Assembly (NCBI RefSeq): GCF_900108115.1
Contig: NZ_FTPU01000011.1
Location: 31,603 to 95,602, forward strand
From: Epilithonimonas bovis DSM 19482
GTDB taxonomy: Bacteria > Bacteroidota > Bacteroidia > Flavobacteriales > Weeksellaceae
DNA: 64,000 nt
Direction: 5' to 3'
The notes below the pieces were generated by a model that saw only the letters and a list, made by a program, of their open reading frames with translations, had not been told where the DNA came from and did no database searches. The position numbers and the translations under genes are program-made. Positions 38,133 through 47,011 of this stretch are shown piece after piece (position 1 is the first letter of the stretch; each line of letters opens with the position of its first letter).

Positions 38133-39401
38133 ATGAAAACAGAAAACCAAACAATTGCGTGTCCACATTGTGGTGAAGAAATCGATGTGAATTCAGTTTT
38201 AACACATCAAATTGAAGAATCAATTCGTCAGGATTTTATTCAAAAGGAAAACCAAGTTAAAAAAGATTTTGCCCTTAAGAATGATGCTTTACAAAAACAG
38301 ATCGAAGCTTTCGAAAATGAAAAGCAAAAAAATGATGAACTCATAGCTGAAAAAATTGCAGAAGAGAAAAGAAAATTAGAAGTCGGTATCGAACAGAAAT
38401 TGCGTCAGAAAATTGAAGATGAAAATAAACTTCTTTTGGAAGGAAAAGATGCTGAAATTGAAGAAAACAGGAAAAAACTTCAGGAGTTCAACAAAATGAA
38501 AGGCGATTTAGCCAGAGTTGAAAGAGAAAAAGCTCAAATGAAAGAGGAATTGGATGCCGAAAATGAAATCAAAATCAATGAAATACTCGAAGAAGAAAGG
38601 AAGAAAATTAAGAAGAATGTAGAAAGTAGCAGTGAATTCAAAATTAAAGAGTTGGAAGAAAAATTGAAAACTCAAATTGCTCTAACCGCCGAAATGCAAA
38701 GAAAACAAGAACAAGGTTCCATGCAACTACAAGGTGAAGTGATGGAATTGGCAATTGAGGAATTTTTAATTTCATCCTTTCCTACAGATTCTATTTCTGA
38801 AATTAAAAAAGGTGCTTCGGGTGCGGATTGCTTGCAAACCATCAATACTTACGAACACCAAAACTGTGGAACTATTTATTACGAAAGTAAGAGGACCAAG
38901 AATTTTAGTGCCGGATGGATTGAAAAATTCAAAAATGACATCAAGATAAAAGGTGCAGATTTAGGTGTTTTAGTTACAGACGCATTACCAAATGGAATGG
39001 ACAGAATGGGACTTTACCAAGGCGTATATGTTTGTACGTACGACGAATTCAAAGGTTTGGCGGCAATTCTTCGTCAACAGTTGATTCATCTAAACTTTGC
39101 CACCGCTTCACAAGAAAGCAAAGGCGAAAAAATGGAATTGCTTTATCAATATCTTTCTTCCAATGAATTCCGCTTGCAGATTGAAGCCATTATCGATGGT
39201 TTCAATAAAATGAAAAACGGAATTACTTCTGAAAAAAATGCAATGCACCGAATCTGGAAAGAAAGAGAAAAGCAAATTGACAAAGTTTTAATCAATACTT
39301 CAGAAATGTTTGGCTCTATCAAAGGAATTGCCGGGAAATCAATACAAAACATCGAAGCATTGGAAATTGGATACGACTTGATTGAAGATATCCAAGAATA
39401 G
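38133..39401 (+). CDS. DUF2130 domain protein (possible nuclease)
   Basis: A 422-residue protein. An N-terminal single zinc-knuckle-like CPHCGEEID (residues 10-18) is followed by a long coiled coil (about 30-195) and the C-terminal DUF2130 domain: GASGADCLQTI, YYESKRTKNF near residue 250 and VLVTDALP. The spacing Gly-Ala-Asp ... Glu-Ser-Lys is like the PD-(D/E)xK nuclease core, which would make it a DNA nuclease, but this is inferred. It is the first gene after operator copy 1. Confidence 0.85.
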   Translation: MKTENQTIACPHCGEEIDVNSVLTHQIEESIRQDFIQKENQVKKDFALKNDALQKQIEAFENEKQKNDELIAEKIAEEKRKLEVGIEQKLRQKIEDENKLLLEGKDAEIEENRKKLQEFNKMKGDLARVEREKAQMKEELDAENEIKINEILEEERKKIKKNVESSSEFKIKELEEKLKTQIALTAEMQRKQEQGSMQLQGEVMELAIEEFLISSFPTDSISEIKKGASGADCLQTINTYEHQNCGTIYYESKRTKNFSAGWIEKFKNDIKIKGADLGVLVTDALPNGMDRMGLYQGVYVCTYDEFKGLAAILRQQLIHLNFATASQESKGEKMELLYQYLSSNEFRLQIEAIIDGFNKMKNGITSEKNAMHRIWKEREKQIDKVLINTSEMFGSIKGIAGKSIQNIEALEIGYDLIEDIQE

Positions 39402-39442
39402 CACTCATTTTTATTAAATATTAATCTCAAAATTCACGAATT

Positions 39443-40098
39443 ATGAAAAAGCGTCAAATTCACAATCTTATCATCCTAGATGAAAGTGGTTCTATGGAAT
39501 CTATTAAGTCTCAAGTTATATCTGGTTTTAATGAAACCGTTCAAACCATTAAGGGTTCTCAAAAACTGTTTCCGGAGCAAGAACAAATTATAACCGTAGT
39601 AAGTTTTAATGGTTTAGGAAATAAGCTCCTGCATTACAATGTGAAGTACAAAACCTAAATCAACTCAATGACCATCTATATAATCCTGATGCAATGACGC
39701 CCCTGTTTGACGCAATTGGATTTGCCATCAACAAAATGAAAAAAGTCTTGAAACACCAAAAAGATTCCAATGTTTTGGTAACGATTTTCACAGATGGTGA
39801 AGAGAATGCGTCCAGAGAATATACAGGAAATCAGGTAAAAACAATGATTGAGAATCTAAAAAATGAAAACTGGACCTTCACCTATATTGGAACTGACCAT
39901 GATGTGGAAAAAATTGCCATTAATCTATCGATCACCAATACTTTAAGTTTCGAAAAAAACAGTGAAGGTATTTCTGAAATGTTTGTAAATGAGAGAAATG
40001 CGAGAAATAATTATTACAAGAAAATTTCCTCAAATAAAGACACGAAATCTAATTATTTTGATGAGGTCGATAATGACGATGGAAATTTAAATCGATAA
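39443..40098 (+). pseudogene. von Willebrand factor A domain gene with a frameshift
   Basis: Two adjoining frames make one vWA protein. The first (39443-39658) gives IILDESGSMES, the MIDAS DxSxS motif. The second frame continues from about 39650, reading NQLNDHLYNPDAMTPLFDAIG, then FTDGEEN, and runs to 40098. The first frame stops at 39656-39658 just where the second takes over, so one base was gained or lost near 39645-39658. The combined product would be about 218 residues. No obvious slippery heptamer is present, so decay or a sequencing error is more likely than programmed frameshifting. Confidence 0.8.
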
Positions 40099-40140
40099 AA
40101 TCAATTTTCGCTATATTAGTGCCTGTTTTAATCCAATGAT

Positions 40141-43100
40141 ATGGCTTCAAAGTTTAGTTTTTTACTACCAGAATATAATGAGCTTTTTCAGTTTGCAACA
40201 GTAGCTGAAAAGCTCTATTTCGTGGATGCAAGTTCCTCGATTTCTAAAACACGGTTGGTTTGTGAAAAATTAATTGCATTAATTGGCGCATTTGAAGAGG
40301 TTTCATTGGAAGGAATGGTGCAATTTGAAAAAATTATTCATTTAAGTAGATTAAATATTTTACCGGAAACAGTTCGCTCTTTATTCCATATCGTGCGAAC
40401 TTCTGGAAATGTGGCTCAACATGAAGGTTACAACACAGAAGAAGAGGCATTAAAAATTCTAGAAAGCACCCATAAACTTTTAGTATGGTTTTATGAAACC
40501 TATGAAAATGACTATATCGAAGATAAAACCTACTTCCCAACAAAACCCCAAGAAACCAACGCGGAAGTTGAAGAGCTAAATAGAACAATCGATGGACTAA
40601 CTTTACAACTGCAGAAATATGAAGCGAAAATTAAAGACTTCAATATTAATGCAGATAAGGTTTCAAGCCGTAGAAAATTAGGGGAACAGCGAGCGGAAAA
40701 AATTTCATGGAGCGAAAGAGAAACCCGCGTCCAATTAATTGACGCCCAACTTCGTGATGCAGGTTGGGAATGCGATACCGAAAATCTTAATTGGAAAACC
40801 AAAAAAACTTTTCCGGAAAAAGGAAGAAATCTAGCTATTGCAGAATGGCAATGTGGAACTTTGTACGCTGATTATGCTTTGTTTGTGGGAACTGAACTAT
40901 ACGGCGTGGTTGAAGCCAAGAAATTTGCAACGGATATTTCCACAAATCTACATCAATCCAAAAAATACGCAGAAAATATTAAGGAAGTTGAGGATGTTAC
41001 TTTAATGGGAGAATGGGATCATTACAAAGTTCCGTTTCTTTTCTCAACCAATGGTCGTAAATATTTAGAGCAACTTAAAACTAAAAGCGGAATTTGGTTT
41101 TTAGACATAAGAAAGCCAACCAACAGAGCAACCGTTCTAAAAGGTTGGTATTCACCAGAAAGTTTGAAAGAACTTTATGAAAAAGACATAGACAAAGCCA
41201 ACAAAAAACTCGAAGAAAGTTCAACAGATTATTTAACTTCCGCTACCGGTTTGAACCTTCGATATTTTCAAATTGAGGCGATAAAGGCGGTTGAAGACAA
41301 GATTATCTCCGATCCAGAAGAAAAAAGTGCTCTAATTGTCATGGCTACTGGAACCGGAAAAACAAGAACTATTAATGGACTGATTTACCGTTTGATTAAA
41401 GCCGACCGTTTTAAAAGAATTCTTTTTCTTACCGACCGAACTCTTTTGGCAAAACAAGCCAAAGATAGCATCAATGAAAATAAAATTGAAGTGCAGCAAT
41501 CTTTTGGCGGAATCTACAAATTCGATTATTTGAAAACCAAGGTTCCCGACAGTGAGACGAGGTTGCATTTTGCCACCGTTCAAAGTATGGTGAAAAGGTT
41601 GTTTTATTCAGATGAACCACCTTTAACTGTTGATACTTACGACTGTATTATTATTGATGAAGCGCATCGCGGTTATCAGCTGGACAAGGAGCTCGACGAA
41701 GAAGATTTTTCATTCAAGAATGAGGAAGATTATGTGGCTCAATACAGAAAAGTAATTGATTATTTTGATGCGTTTAGGATTGGTATGACGGCAACTCCAG
41801 CTTTACATACCACACAAATCTTTGGTGAATCTGTGTATGATTATTCTTACAGACAAGCTGTTATTGATGGTTATTTGGTAGATCATGAGCCGCCACATAT
41901 TATTAAAACCATTCTGAATACAGAAGGGATAAAATGGGAAAAAGGTGAAAAACCGCAATTGTATGATCCGGAAACTGGGGAAATTATTGATCTTGCAGCA
42001 TTAGAAGATGAACTGAATTTCGAAGTAGAGCAATTTAATAAAAAAGTGTTGAACGATAATTTCAACCGCGCTGTTATCCAGGAACTTGTGCAGCATCTTG
42101 ATCCCGACGGAAACGAAAAAACACTCATTTTCGCTGCACGGGACAGTCATGCTGATACAATAGTCCAAATGCTGAAAGAAGAATTTGAAGAAATTGGCGT
42201 GGATGTCCATCATAAAGCCATTGAAAAAATCACAGGAAGTGTTTACAATGTGGAGCAACTTGTTCAGGAATATAAAAATGAAAGATATCCAAACATTGCG
42301 GTTACAGTCGATTTATTAACTACCGGAATTGATGTAACTCCAATCTGCAATTTGGTTTTTATGAGACGGGTAAAGTCAAGGATTTTGTTTGAACAGATGA
42401 TTGGAAGAGCAACCAGACTTTGTCCTGAAATCGGAAAAGAAAGTTTCAAAATTTTTGATGCGGTCCGAATTTATGAAGCGCTGGAACCCTATACACAGAT
42501 GAAAGCAGTGGCAAATCCTTCCACCACTTTTCAACAGCTTGTTGCGGAAATGGAATATATTGACAACACTGAAAGATTAGATAAACAAAGGGATCAAATT
42601 ATTGCCAAACTCAATAGGAAAATCAGAAAATTGACAAAAGATCAGCAGGAGCAATTTGTTTTCTTATCAGGCGATAAAAGTGTTTCCGAATTTTTGGAAC
42701 ATCTGAAAAAATCTAGTGGGGACGAATTGAGAAATCTCATTAATGAAAAACCAAAACTTTGGGAATATCTTGATGTAAAAGTGTACCAACCACAAACCCA
42801 ATACATTTCCAATCATATCGATATGGTTCAGGAGGTTTCAAGAGGTTATGGTAAAGCCGAAAAACCGGAAGACTATATTGAAGGATTCAAAAAATTTATT
42901 TTCGAAAACCGTAATGAAATCGCTGCGATTGGTATTATTTGCAATAAACCGGAATCACTGGATCGGAAATCTTTGAAAGAATTGAAAATGGTTTTGGATG
43001 AAAAAGGGTATAATGAACTCAGTTTAAACACCGCTTGGAAAGCAACAAAAAATGTAGATATTGCTGCTGATATTATTGGTTATATCCGGACTTTGGCTTT

Positions 43101-43362
43101 GGATGCTGAACTCACCACTCCCAACGAAAGGGTAAGAAAAGCGATGATAAAACTTCGTGCTAAAAATAACTGGAACAAAATTCAGCAAAAATGGATAGAC
43201 CGTTTCGAAAAACAACTGTTGGCTGAAACGGTGCTTACAACTAAAGATTTCGACCTAAAACCATTCATTGATGAGGGCGGTTTCAAAAGGCTTGATAAAA
43301 TTTTTAATCACGACTTGGAGTCTTTGATTGCAGAAATGAATCATGAACTTTATACCGCCTAA
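40141..43362 (+). CDS. hsdR: Type I restriction enzyme, R subunit
   Basis: A 1073-residue motor and nuclease subunit that translocates and cuts unmodified DNA. An N-terminal DUF4145-like helical region (about 15-125) and a coiled coil precede the nuclease core (Asp244 in ADYALF, then Glu258-Ala-Lys260). The SF2 helicase domain follows: ATGTGKT at about 402-408, IIDEAHRG near 503, MTATPAL, and QMIGRATR near 752. A C-terminal helical region binds the methylase. It starts 42 nt after the broken vWA gene and is likely part of the transcript from operator copy 1. Confidence 0.95.
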   Translation: MASKFSFLLPEYNELFQFATVAEKLYFVDASSSISKTRLVCEKLIALIGAFEEVSLEGMVQFEKIIHLSRLNILPETVRSLFHIVRTSGNVAQHEGYNTEEEALKILESTHKLLVWFYETYENDYIEDKTYFPTKPQETNAEVEELNRTIDGLTLQLQKYEAKIKDFNINADKVSSRRKLGEQRAEKISWSERETRVQLIDAQLRDAGWECDTENLNWKTKKTFPEKGRNLAIAEWQCGTLYADYALFVGTELYGVVEAKKFATDISTNLHQSKKYAENIKEVEDVTLMGEWDHYKVPFLFSTNGRKYLEQLKTKSGIWFLDIRKPTNRATVLKGWYSPESLKELYEKDIDKANKKLEESSTDYLTSATGLNLRYFQIEAIKAVEDKIISDPEEKSALIVMATGTGKTRTINGLIYRLIKADRFKRILFLTDRTLLAKQAKDSINENKIEVQQSFGGIYKFDYLKTKVPDSETRLHFATVQSMVKRLFYSDEPPLTVDTYDCIIIDEAHRGYQLDKELDEEDFSFKNEEDYVAQYRKVIDYFDAFRIGMTATPALHTTQIFGESVYDYSYRQAVIDGYLVDHEPPHIIKTILNTEGIKWEKGEKPQLYDPETGEIIDLAALEDELNFEVEQFNKKVLNDNFNRAVIQELVQHLDPDGNEKTLIFAARDSHADTIVQMLKEEFEEIGVDVHHKAIEKITGSVYNVEQLVQEYKNERYPNIAVTVDLLTTGIDVTPICNLVFMRRVKSRILFEQMIGRATRLCPEIGKESFKIFDAVRIYEALEPYTQMKAVANPSTTFQQLVAEMEYIDNTERLDKQRDQIIAKLNRKIRKLTKDQQEQFVFLSGDKSVSEFLEHLKKSSGDELRNLINEKPKLWEYLDVKVYQPQTQYISNHIDMVQEVSRGYGKAEKPEDYIEGFKKFIFENRNEIAAIGIICNKPESLDRKSLKELKMVLDEKGYNELSLNTAWKATKNVDIAADIIGYIRTLALDAELTTPNERVRKAMIKLRAKNNWNKIQQKWIDRFEKQLLAETVLTTKDFDLKPFIDEGGFKRLDKIFNHDLESLIAEMNHELYTA

Positions 43363-43365
43363 ATC

Positions 43366-43398
43366 AACCTTGTCAAGGTTTCAAACCTTGACAAGGTT
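43366..43398. repeat. Near-loopless palindrome between hsdR and hsdM
   Basis: A perfect 16-bp inverted repeat (43366-43381 with 43383-43398) with a 1-nt loop. There is no T tract after it, so it is not a normal terminator. Sixteen bases of one arm (CAACCTTGTCAAGGTT) recur inside hsdS at 47053-47068. Confidence 0.8.
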
Positions 43399-43497
43399 AG
43401 TCAAATCTCAACTACGGAGTAATCACGAACTCCATTAAATATATTTTAATATCGTGAGTAAATTTTAAATCTCAAACCTCAAATCTCAAATCAAACC

Positions 43498-44955
43498 ATG
43501 GGTGCACAGGAAATAGCAAATAAACTCTGGAATCTTTGTAACGTTCTTCGTGATGATGGCGTTACGTATCACCAATACCTTAACGAACTTACCTATATCC
43601 TTTTTCTGAAACTTTCGGAAGTGAAAAATTTTGCAGACCAGTTTCCGGAAGAATACCGCTGGAAAAAATTTGTCGAAGAAAAAGACAATGTAGCCGCTTT
43701 TAATCTTTATCGAGAATTTCTGGCAACCGTAAGCTCCAAAACGACCAGTGATGCCGTCAAAGAAATTTATACCAACGCATCTACTACTTTAACGAAGCCG
43801 GTCAATTTCAATACACTTGTTCAAAACATCGATAAGTTAGATTGGTATGAAGAAAGTGACCGCGATGTAATGGGCGACATCTATGAAAGTCTTTTAGAGA
43901 AAAACGCCAACGAAAAAAAATCGGGAGCCGGACAATACTTTACACCAAGACCTCTTATTAACGTCATGGTAAAACTCATGGTGCCAAAAGTGGGTGAACG
44001 TTGGAACGATCCTGCATGTGGAACTTTTGGTTTTATGATTTCTGCCGATCATTATCTGAAGGAAAAGACGGATAATTATTTTGATCTGGATTCCAAAGAA
44101 AGAGATTTTCAGGAAAGAGAAGCTTTTACGGGGGTAGAATTGGTGGGAGATGCGCACCGATTAGCGTTGATGAATGCACGGCTTCACGGTATGGAAAGCC
44201 GAATTTATCTTGGCGACACTTTAACGGACCTTGGTAAATCCCTGAAAAATTACGATGGCGTTTTGGCAAATCCACCTTTTGGAACAAAGAAAGGTGGCGA
44301 AAAACCAAGCCGAGACGACCTTACTTATCTCAGCAGCAACAAACAGCTGAACTTTCTGCAGCATATTTACAGAAGTTTGAAGCAAGACGGAACAGGTAGA
44401 GCCGCCGTAGTTTTACCCGACAATGTTTTGTTTGAAGACGGCGACGGACAAAAAATTAGAAAAGACCTGATGGAAAAATGCAATCTGCACACGATTTTGC
44501 GTTTGCCGACCGGAATATTCTATGCAGCCGGAGTGAAAACCAATGTCCTCTTCTTTACTCGCGGTAAAAAAGAAGAAGCCAACACACAAAATGTCTGGTT
44601 CTACGATATGCGAACCAATACGCCGAGTTACGGAAAACGCACGCCTTTTACCGAAAAAGCGTTTGAAGATTTTGTTTTGGCTTATACAGGAGGAATTGCC
44701 GCAAAAGATTTAATGGACTACGACGGAACCATTGATGAAGAAAAACGCGCCGCAATTTCCGACGAAAGATGGCAGAAAATCTCCCTCGAAACCATAAAAA
44801 CCAAAAATGAATCTCTGGATTTGGGGTTAATTGCCGACAGCAGTTTAACCAACGCTGAAGATTTGGGCGAACCATTGGATTTGGCAAAAGACGCATTGCA
44901 GGAACTGAAAGCGATAGAACTGGAATTGAACGAACTGATAAAAGAATTGGCGTAA
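43498..44955 (+). CDS. hsdM: Type I restriction enzyme, M subunit (N6-adenine methylase)
   Basis: A 485-residue methylase. The N-terminal helical domain (ANKLWNLCNVLRDDGVTYHQYLNEL) is followed by the catalytic domain with SAM motif I NDPACGTFGF near residue 171 and catalytic motif IV ANPPFGTKKGG near 258, plus QYFTPRPLI and LPTGIFYAAGVKTNVLFF. All catalytic residues are intact, so host methylation should work. It is separated from hsdR by 135 bp with the palindrome, and from hsdS by two unrelated genes. Confidence 0.95.
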   Translation: MGAQEIANKLWNLCNVLRDDGVTYHQYLNELTYILFLKLSEVKNFADQFPEEYRWKKFVEEKDNVAAFNLYREFLATVSSKTTSDAVKEIYTNASTTLTKPVNFNTLVQNIDKLDWYEESDRDVMGDIYESLLEKNANEKKSGAGQYFTPRPLINVMVKLMVPKVGERWNDPACGTFGFMISADHYLKEKTDNYFDLDSKERDFQEREAFTGVELVGDAHRLALMNARLHGMESRIYLGDTLTDLGKSLKNYDGVLANPPFGTKKGGEKPSRDDLTYLSSNKQLNFLQHIYRSLKQDGTGRAAVVLPDNVLFEDGDGQKIRKDLMEKCNLHTILRLPTGIFYAAGVKTNVLFFTRGKKEEANTQNVWFYDMRTNTPSYGKRTPFTEKAFEDFVLAYTGGIAAKDLMDYDGTIDEEKRAAISDERWQKISLETIKTKNESLDLGLIADSSLTNAEDLGEPLDLAKDALQELKAIELELNELIKELA

Positions 44956-44992
44956 ATCAACTTATTTGAATTACTACTAAAATTAACTAACC

Positions 44993-45847
44993 ATGATATT
45001 CAATATTTATTACATCAATTTCCCAAAAGTTTACGAAATCAAGATGATGTTGAGCAACATGATAATGCTTAACAAACAACTTGAGAAAAATAATTCAGCA
45101 GAGGGCGAAGGTGCGATACGCTCGAAATTAGATTTGGGTACAAAGTTTCTCAATTTGTTCAATGTAGAAGCCGAGGGAAAAGCAAGAGTTGTTGGAACCA
45201 CATCTCAAAAGGTGTTAGAAACATTTGAAGTAAAAACAACAAAGTCAATTATACTTAATGATATTATTGAAAGCAGTCGAGAAATCAAAAATTTTGATAA
45301 CATACAAGAAGGTGAATTAATTAGACTAGATAATATCTCTCTTTCATTAGAGAATGAACCAGAATTAAGATTGGTTAAATTATTTACAAGTGATGCTTTT
45401 AAAGGAATGAATGTTCCTGGAGCAAATGGTTTTGATATGAATAACCTTTTTAACTCAATGTTTAAGGATTATGCTTATAAACTTAAAGGCGAATTAAAAG
45501 ATGTTGATGAAGAAATTTTAATAAAAATACCATTAACTTTCGAGAGTGAGTTTGAAAGTTCTTACAGTGTGGATGATTTGTTTATTGGGAGAGTTTCACT
45601 AATAGGACTTTATAAAGGAAAAATCAAAGGAGGTGATTTAAGGAACTCACTCGAATTTTTTCAAGAAATTGGAAATATGCAAAATATGGCGATACCGAAA
45701 GAAGAAGATGAAATTCAAGATAGTCAATACGAAGAAATTCAGCAAGATGGTTTCACACCGTTTATAAGTATAAAAAATGATACAGAATACCATTATATAG
45801 ACATTTTATCCATCGTTCAACTAATTAATACTCAGAATAAAAAATGA
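44993..45847 (+). CDS. DUF6414-like protein embedded in the hsd operon
   Basis: A 284-residue protein, tentatively of the DUF6414 type. An early YYINFPKVYEIKMMLSN segment is followed by KLDLGTKFLNLFNVEAEGKARV and KTTKSIILNDIIESS, the pattern I associate with that family, then a beta-rich middle and an acidic C-terminus (EEDEIQDSQYEE). No catalytic motif is visible. Its stop overlaps the ATG of the next AAA+ gene by 4 bp, so the two form a pair. Base composition is clearly more AT-rich than hsdM. Confidence 0.5.
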   Translation: MIFNIYYINFPKVYEIKMMLSNMIMLNKQLEKNNSAEGEGAIRSKLDLGTKFLNLFNVEAEGKARVVGTTSQKVLETFEVKTTKSIILNDIIESSREIKNFDNIQEGELIRLDNISLSLENEPELRLVKLFTSDAFKGMNVPGANGFDMNNLFNSMFKDYAYKLKGELKDVDEEILIKIPLTFESEFESSYSVDDLFIGRVSLIGLYKGKIKGGDLRNSLEFFQEIGNMQNMAIPKEEDEIQDSQYEEIQQDGFTPFISIKNDTEYHYIDILSIVQLINTQNKK

Positions 45848-47007
45848 TTTTAAAAAATGAATTACTTTTTTATAACCCTAGCAAATTTAGAGAGATAAAA
45901 AGATATTATGACATTTTTGACAAAGAAATTCTGACTATTACTGAGTATATCATAAACGAAGGATTGGTTAATGACCAGTTTGGAGTAGATATAGTAATTG
46001 ACATTTCTTCCCTTTACAATTTGTCATCATCACAATTTCAAGCAGAAAGAATTATTAATTTATTTGATAATACATTTACTTTTATTGCAGATATAAAATA
46101 TAAAAAAGAATTTACTGAAGATTTCAGGTTTTGTTTTGATGAATTTATTGATTTTGATGAATTTATTAGTAAGGATGAAGACAGTAAAAAGGTTTTAATA
46201 AAAAAAGAACATAAGAAAATCATAGATTTAGATGTAAAAGAACTTAATCTATTTTTTGAAAAATTCAATAATTCGCTGTACGGACATAATAAGTTTAAAG
46301 ATGATTTTAAAGAGGCGGTTGATAGTTTTAGGGTTTTCAATAAACTTGGAGAACACAAAATCTTATCTCTGTTTTTGATGGGTGATTCAGGAGTTGGAAA
46401 AACTGAAGTTGCACGGGCAATTCATAAATCTTTAGGTGGAGAAAACAAACTTGCAAAAGTGAATTTCGGGAATTATAGTAGTGATAATTCTTTAAATTCA
46501 TTAATAGGAAGTCCACGTGGATATATCGGTAGTGAAGATGGAGAAATTTTCATAAGAGTTGATGGCTCAGATACTGGAGTAATACTTATTGACGAGTTTG
46601 AGAAGTCTAATTCAACCTTGTTTAATTATTTTTTGGATGTTTTAGAGAACGGTAAAATGGTAAGTTCATTATCGCACGAAATTGATTTAAACGGTTTTAT
46701 TATCATTTTTACATCAAATATTTCTAAAGAAGGTTTTAAAGAAGTGATTTCACCTGAACTACGTTCAAGGTTAGATTACAAAGGATATTTCTCTATTCTT
46801 AAGGCAACTGACAAATTACGGTATGTTGAGTTTCGAATAAATAGTATTGTAAATAAATTCAATAAATTTTATCCTGATGCTTTAGATGATGATTTCAAGT
46901 TTGATGTTTTGATAGAAATTGATGTCAATAAATATAAAAACATGCGTGATTTAAACAAGAGGATAAAACAAGTTTTTGTTGAAAAACTTATGTATAAAAT
47001 GTATTAG
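45844..47007 (+). CDS. Clp-type AAA+ ATPase embedded in the hsd operon
   Basis: A 387-residue protein: an unrecognised N-terminal domain (about 1-130) and a C-terminal AAA+ module like the second domain of ClpA/ClpB. It has Walker A GDSGVGKT (180-187), a pore-loop-like GSPRGYIGSEDGE (222-234), Walker B GVILIDEFEK (245-254), sensor IIFTSN and an Arg-finger region SPELRSRLD. It has a single AAA+ module and no visible ClpP-binding loop. With the preceding gene it is inserted between hsdM and hsdS and is strikingly AT-rich (one sampled 60-base line, 46081-46140, has 12 G+C, against 24 in hsdM line 44221-44280). Confidence 0.83.
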   Translation: MILKNELLFYNPSKFREIKRYYDIFDKEILTITEYIINEGLVNDQFGVDIVIDISSLYNLSSSQFQAERIINLFDNTFTFIADIKYKKEFTEDFRFCFDEFIDFDEFISKDEDSKKVLIKKEHKKIIDLDVKELNLFFEKFNNSLYGHNKFKDDFKEAVDSFRVFNKLGEHKILSLFLMGDSGVGKTEVARAIHKSLGGENKLAKVNFGNYSSDNSLNSLIGSPRGYIGSEDGEIFIRVDGSDTGVILIDEFEKSNSTLFNYFLDVLENGKMVSSLSHEIDLNGFIIIFTSNISKEGFKEVISPELRSRLDYKGYFSILKATDKLRYVEFRINSIVNKFNKFYPDALDDDFKFDVLIEIDVNKYKNMRDLNKRIKQVFVEKLMYKMY

Positions 47008-47011
47008 ATCA

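Noticed and set aside
38133..39401. RmuC-type protein
   Set aside because: The coiled coil is similar, but the C-terminal domain with GASGADCLQ and ESKRTK fits DUF2130.
39640..39660. Programmed frameshift in the vWA gene
   Set aside because: No slippery heptamer or downstream structure is evident; simple indel or assembly error is more likely.
43366..43398. Terminator after hsdR
   Set aside because: The stem is strong, but the loop is a single base and no T tract follows; sequence is shared with a repeat inside hsdS.
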